Source: Pseudomonadota bacterium (GTDB lineage: Bacteria; Pseudomonadota; Gammaproteobacteria; Steroidobacterales; Steroidobacteraceae). From it: 6,225 bases of DNA. The notes under the pieces are model-generated. The model worked only from the letters and a program-made list of their open reading frames with translations. It did no database searches and was not told the origin of the DNA. This document shows, in pieces, positions 4,500-6,225 of the stretch (position 1 is its first letter; every line of letters starts with the position of its first letter). A program made the position numbers and the translations under genes. Where the stretch lies: positions 1 through 6,225 of the forward strand of contig JAJZLX010000074.1 of assembly GCA_021850555.1 (NCBI GenBank), in the 5' to 3' direction.

Positions 4500-6225
4500 T
4501 CACCGTTTGGGGTGCCTGGCGGCGGGGCGGGTGGTGATGCGGTCCAGGATGATGGCGAGCAGCACGATCACCAGGCCCGCCTCGAAGCCCATGCCGATCT
4601 GCACGGTGTTGAGGGCCCGCACCACCGGCACGCCGAGTCCTCCGGCGCCCACGAGCGCGGCGATGACCACCATGGAGAGGCTGAGCATGATGCACTGGGT
4701 GATGCCGGCGATGATGGTGGGGGCGGCGCTCGGCAGCTCGACCTTTAAGAGCATCTGCAGCGGGGTGGCGCCGAAGGCCTCGCCGGCTTCCAGCAGCGGC
4801 TTCGGGACGGAGCTCACGCCGAGCTGGGTGAGGCGGATGGGGGCGGGCAGGGCGAAGATGACCGTGGAGATCAGCCCCGGGACCACCCCGAGGCCGAACA
4901 GCACCAGGGTGGGGATGAGGTAGACGAAGGTCGGCAGGGTCTGCATGAGGTCGAGCACCGGGTGCAGCGCCGCGTGCAGCGCGGGGCGGTGCGCGGCGAG
5001 GATGCCCAGAGGCACCCCGAGCAGGGCGGAGACGGCAGTTGCCACGACGACCAGGGAGAGCGTCTCGAGGGTCTGCTGCCAGTAGCCGAGGTTCATGATC
5101 AGCAGCAGCGCCCCCACCACGAACACGGTGAGGGCGATCGAGCGGCGCAGCAGCCAGGCGAGGGAGCCGATCAGGAGGATGAGCAGCCAGGAGGGCAGGG
5201 CGGCCAGGAGCGCGGTGAGGCCGTTGACCAGGGCGCGCACCCCGTGCGAGAGAGCGTTGAAGAAGCCGCGGCCGTGAGTCTTGAGGTAATCGATGGCGAC
5301 GGTGGCGGCCTGCCCGACGGGGATCTTGTGGCTGCTGACCCAGCCCTGGAAGGAGCGCGGGGCGCGCGCCTCGCGTGTGGCGAGCACCGCGGCCAGGCCC
5401 GGGCGGCCGGTGAAGGTGCTCACGCCCTTGAGCCAGGCGGCCACGGTGGCCGGATGGGCCTTGATCCAGGCGGCGGCGGCTTTCCGTGGCGGCACGTGGC
5501 GCTTCAAGATCGCGTACATGATCTGCGTCTCCCCGCCGGTGGTGAACTTCAGGTTGTGAAGGAGCCTGCCGATGTTGGGGCACTGGGCGGAGTAGCCGGC
5601 GCGGGTGTTGGTGAAGACCTTGGCGCTGCCGTAGTCCGGGCCGAAGACCGCCCCGCCCCCGCGCAGGTACTTCAGGTGAAATTCCATGTTCATCGGGTGA
5701 GGTTCCCAGGCGAGGAACACGATCGGACGGTGATCGCGCACGGCGCGCGCCACTTCCGAGAGCATGCCCGCCTCGCTCGAGCTGACGACGTGGAAGTCAC
5801 CGAGGCCGAACAGATCCTCATGGATCATCTTGAGCACCAGCTGGTTGCCGTCATTGCCGGGCTCGATGCCGTAGATGGAATCGTGCAACTGCGGTCCGAA
5901 GCGCAGGATGTCCTGGAAGCTGCGCAGGCCCGCGGCATAGGTGTAAGCCGGAACCGCGAGCGTGTAGCGGGCGCCGGTCAGGTTCGGGCCGATGACATCG
6001 ATCGAGTGGTCCTCGAGGTAGGGCTTGATGATCGGCGCCTGGGCGGGCATCCAGTTGCCGAGAAACACATCGATGTCGCCCTGTTTCATCGATGCGAAAG
6101 TGACCGGCACGGACAGCAGCGTGACCTTGGGTTGGTAGCCCAGGTCTTCGACGATGTCGCTGAAGACGGCCGTGGTGGAGGTGACATCCGCCCAGCCGAT
6201 GTTCGAGAGGCGGATGGTGCGGCAT
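4500..6225 (-). CDS. Choline/glycine-betaine ABC importer: ChoX-like binding protein fused to ProW/ChoW-like permease, 5' truncated
   Basis: This protein would capture a quaternary ammonium compound in the periplasm and pass it through the inner membrane. The frame is open to the right edge (TIRLSNIGWADV), so the GTG at 6110 is internal and the signal peptide is outside. Counting from the first full codon (6224), the binding domain spans about 1-275, with aromatic residues expected to cage the trimethylammonium group: W11, W58 (GNWMP), Y87 and W173 (WEPHPMN). This pattern and the motif YGIEPGNDGN fit choline-binding ChoX closely. From about 300 a ProW-like tail begins, followed by the permease (about 340-560) with several membrane helices and the EAA loop EAGEAFGATP...LP (about 479-498) that contacts the ATPase. 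The fusion order, binding domain first, is the reverse of OpuABC-type proteins but fits topologically, since ProW has a long periplasmic N-tail. No ATPase gene follows, so it may lie upstream, outside the window. Confidence 0.93.
   Translation of the reverse strand, partial: CRTIRLSNIGWADVTSTTAVFSDIVEDLGYQPKVTLLSVPVTFASMKQGDIDVFLGNWMPAQAPIIKPYLEDHSIDVIGPNLTGARYTLAVPAYTYAAGLRSFQDILRFGPQLHDSIYGIEPGNDGNQLVLKMIHEDLFGLGDFHVVSSSEAGMLSEVARAVRDHRPIVFLAWEPHPMNMEFHLKYLRGGGAVFGPDYGSAKVFTNTRAGYSAQCPNIGRLLHNLKFTTGGETQIMYAILKRHVPPRKAAAAWIKAHPATVAAWLKGVSTFTGRPGLAAVLATREARAPRSFQGWVSSHKIPVGQAATVAIDYLKTHGRGFFNALSHGVRALVNGLTALLAALPSWLLILLIGSLAWLLRRSIALTVFVVGALLLIMNLGYWQQTLETLSLVVVATAVSALLGVPLGILAAHRPALHAALHPVLDLMQTLPTFVYLIPTLVLFGLGVVPGLISTVIFALPAPIRLTQLGVSSVPKPLLEAGEAFGATPLQMLLKVELPSAAPTIIAGITQCIMLSLSMVVIAALVGAGGLGVPVVRALNTVQIGMGFEAGLVIVLLAIILDRITTRPAARHPKR

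Noticed and set aside
4408..5583. A 391-codon minus-strand frame overlapping the importer
   Set aside because: It encodes an Arg/Pro/His/Gly-rich low-complexity product typical of a shifted frame of GC-rich DNA, and the overlapping importer frame is clearly the real gene.
6108..6110. GTG at 6110 as the start of the importer gene
   Set aside because: The residues upstream (NIGWADV and following) belong to the conserved binding domain, including a ligand Trp, so the gene starts outside the window.

Overview
The window is uniformly GC-rich and its proteins resemble those of a high-GC, Gram-negative bacterium, most likely a proteobacterium. Support comes from a ChoX/ProX-type binding protein, a classical Sec signal peptide and a secreted multidomain GH3 enzyme. 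I cannot name the genus. No RNA gene, CRISPR array, insertion sequence or attachment site was seen.

Layout. (1) 1-2323, plus strand: the 3' part of a large GH3 beta-glycosidase, cut by the left edge. It has both catalytic motifs, a shortened PA14-like insert, a fibronectin-III-like domain and a NEW3-type tail. (2) 2324-2821: about 500 bases with no intact gene, lying between convergent genes. It holds a perfect 10-bp inverted repeat and, on the minus strand, a 50-codon open stretch that reads like the C-terminus of a DoxX-type membrane protein. (3) 2822-4006, minus: a complete radical SAM/SPASM enzyme of the anaerobic sulfatase-maturating (anSME) type with all eleven cluster cysteines. (4) 3990-4289, minus: a 99-residue secreted protein of unknown family with a strong ribosome binding site; its end overlaps the start of the radical SAM gene by 17 bases. 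(5) 4290-4499: an intergenic stretch with a perfect palindrome and a second, GC-rich inverted repeat. (6) 4500-6225, minus: a choline/glycine-betaine importer that fuses a ChoX-like binding protein to a ProW/ChoW-like permease, cut by the right edge. No ATPase gene lies downstream of it in the window.

How the genes may work together. The GH3 enzyme and the importer are familiar functions (glycoside hydrolysis outside the cytoplasm; osmolyte or choline uptake) with no evident link to the middle genes. The middle pair is the most interesting part. An anSME-like maturase has no sulfatase gene in the window, but is apparently translationally coupled to a small exported Cys/His-containing protein and followed by a possible DoxX remnant. 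The layout recalls peptide-maturation operons in which a signal-peptide precursor is followed by its modifying enzyme and a DoxX protein (for example the MNIO/bufferin type), with a radical SAM enzyme in the modifying position. That pairing is inference; the enzyme may simply act on a sulfatase encoded elsewhere.
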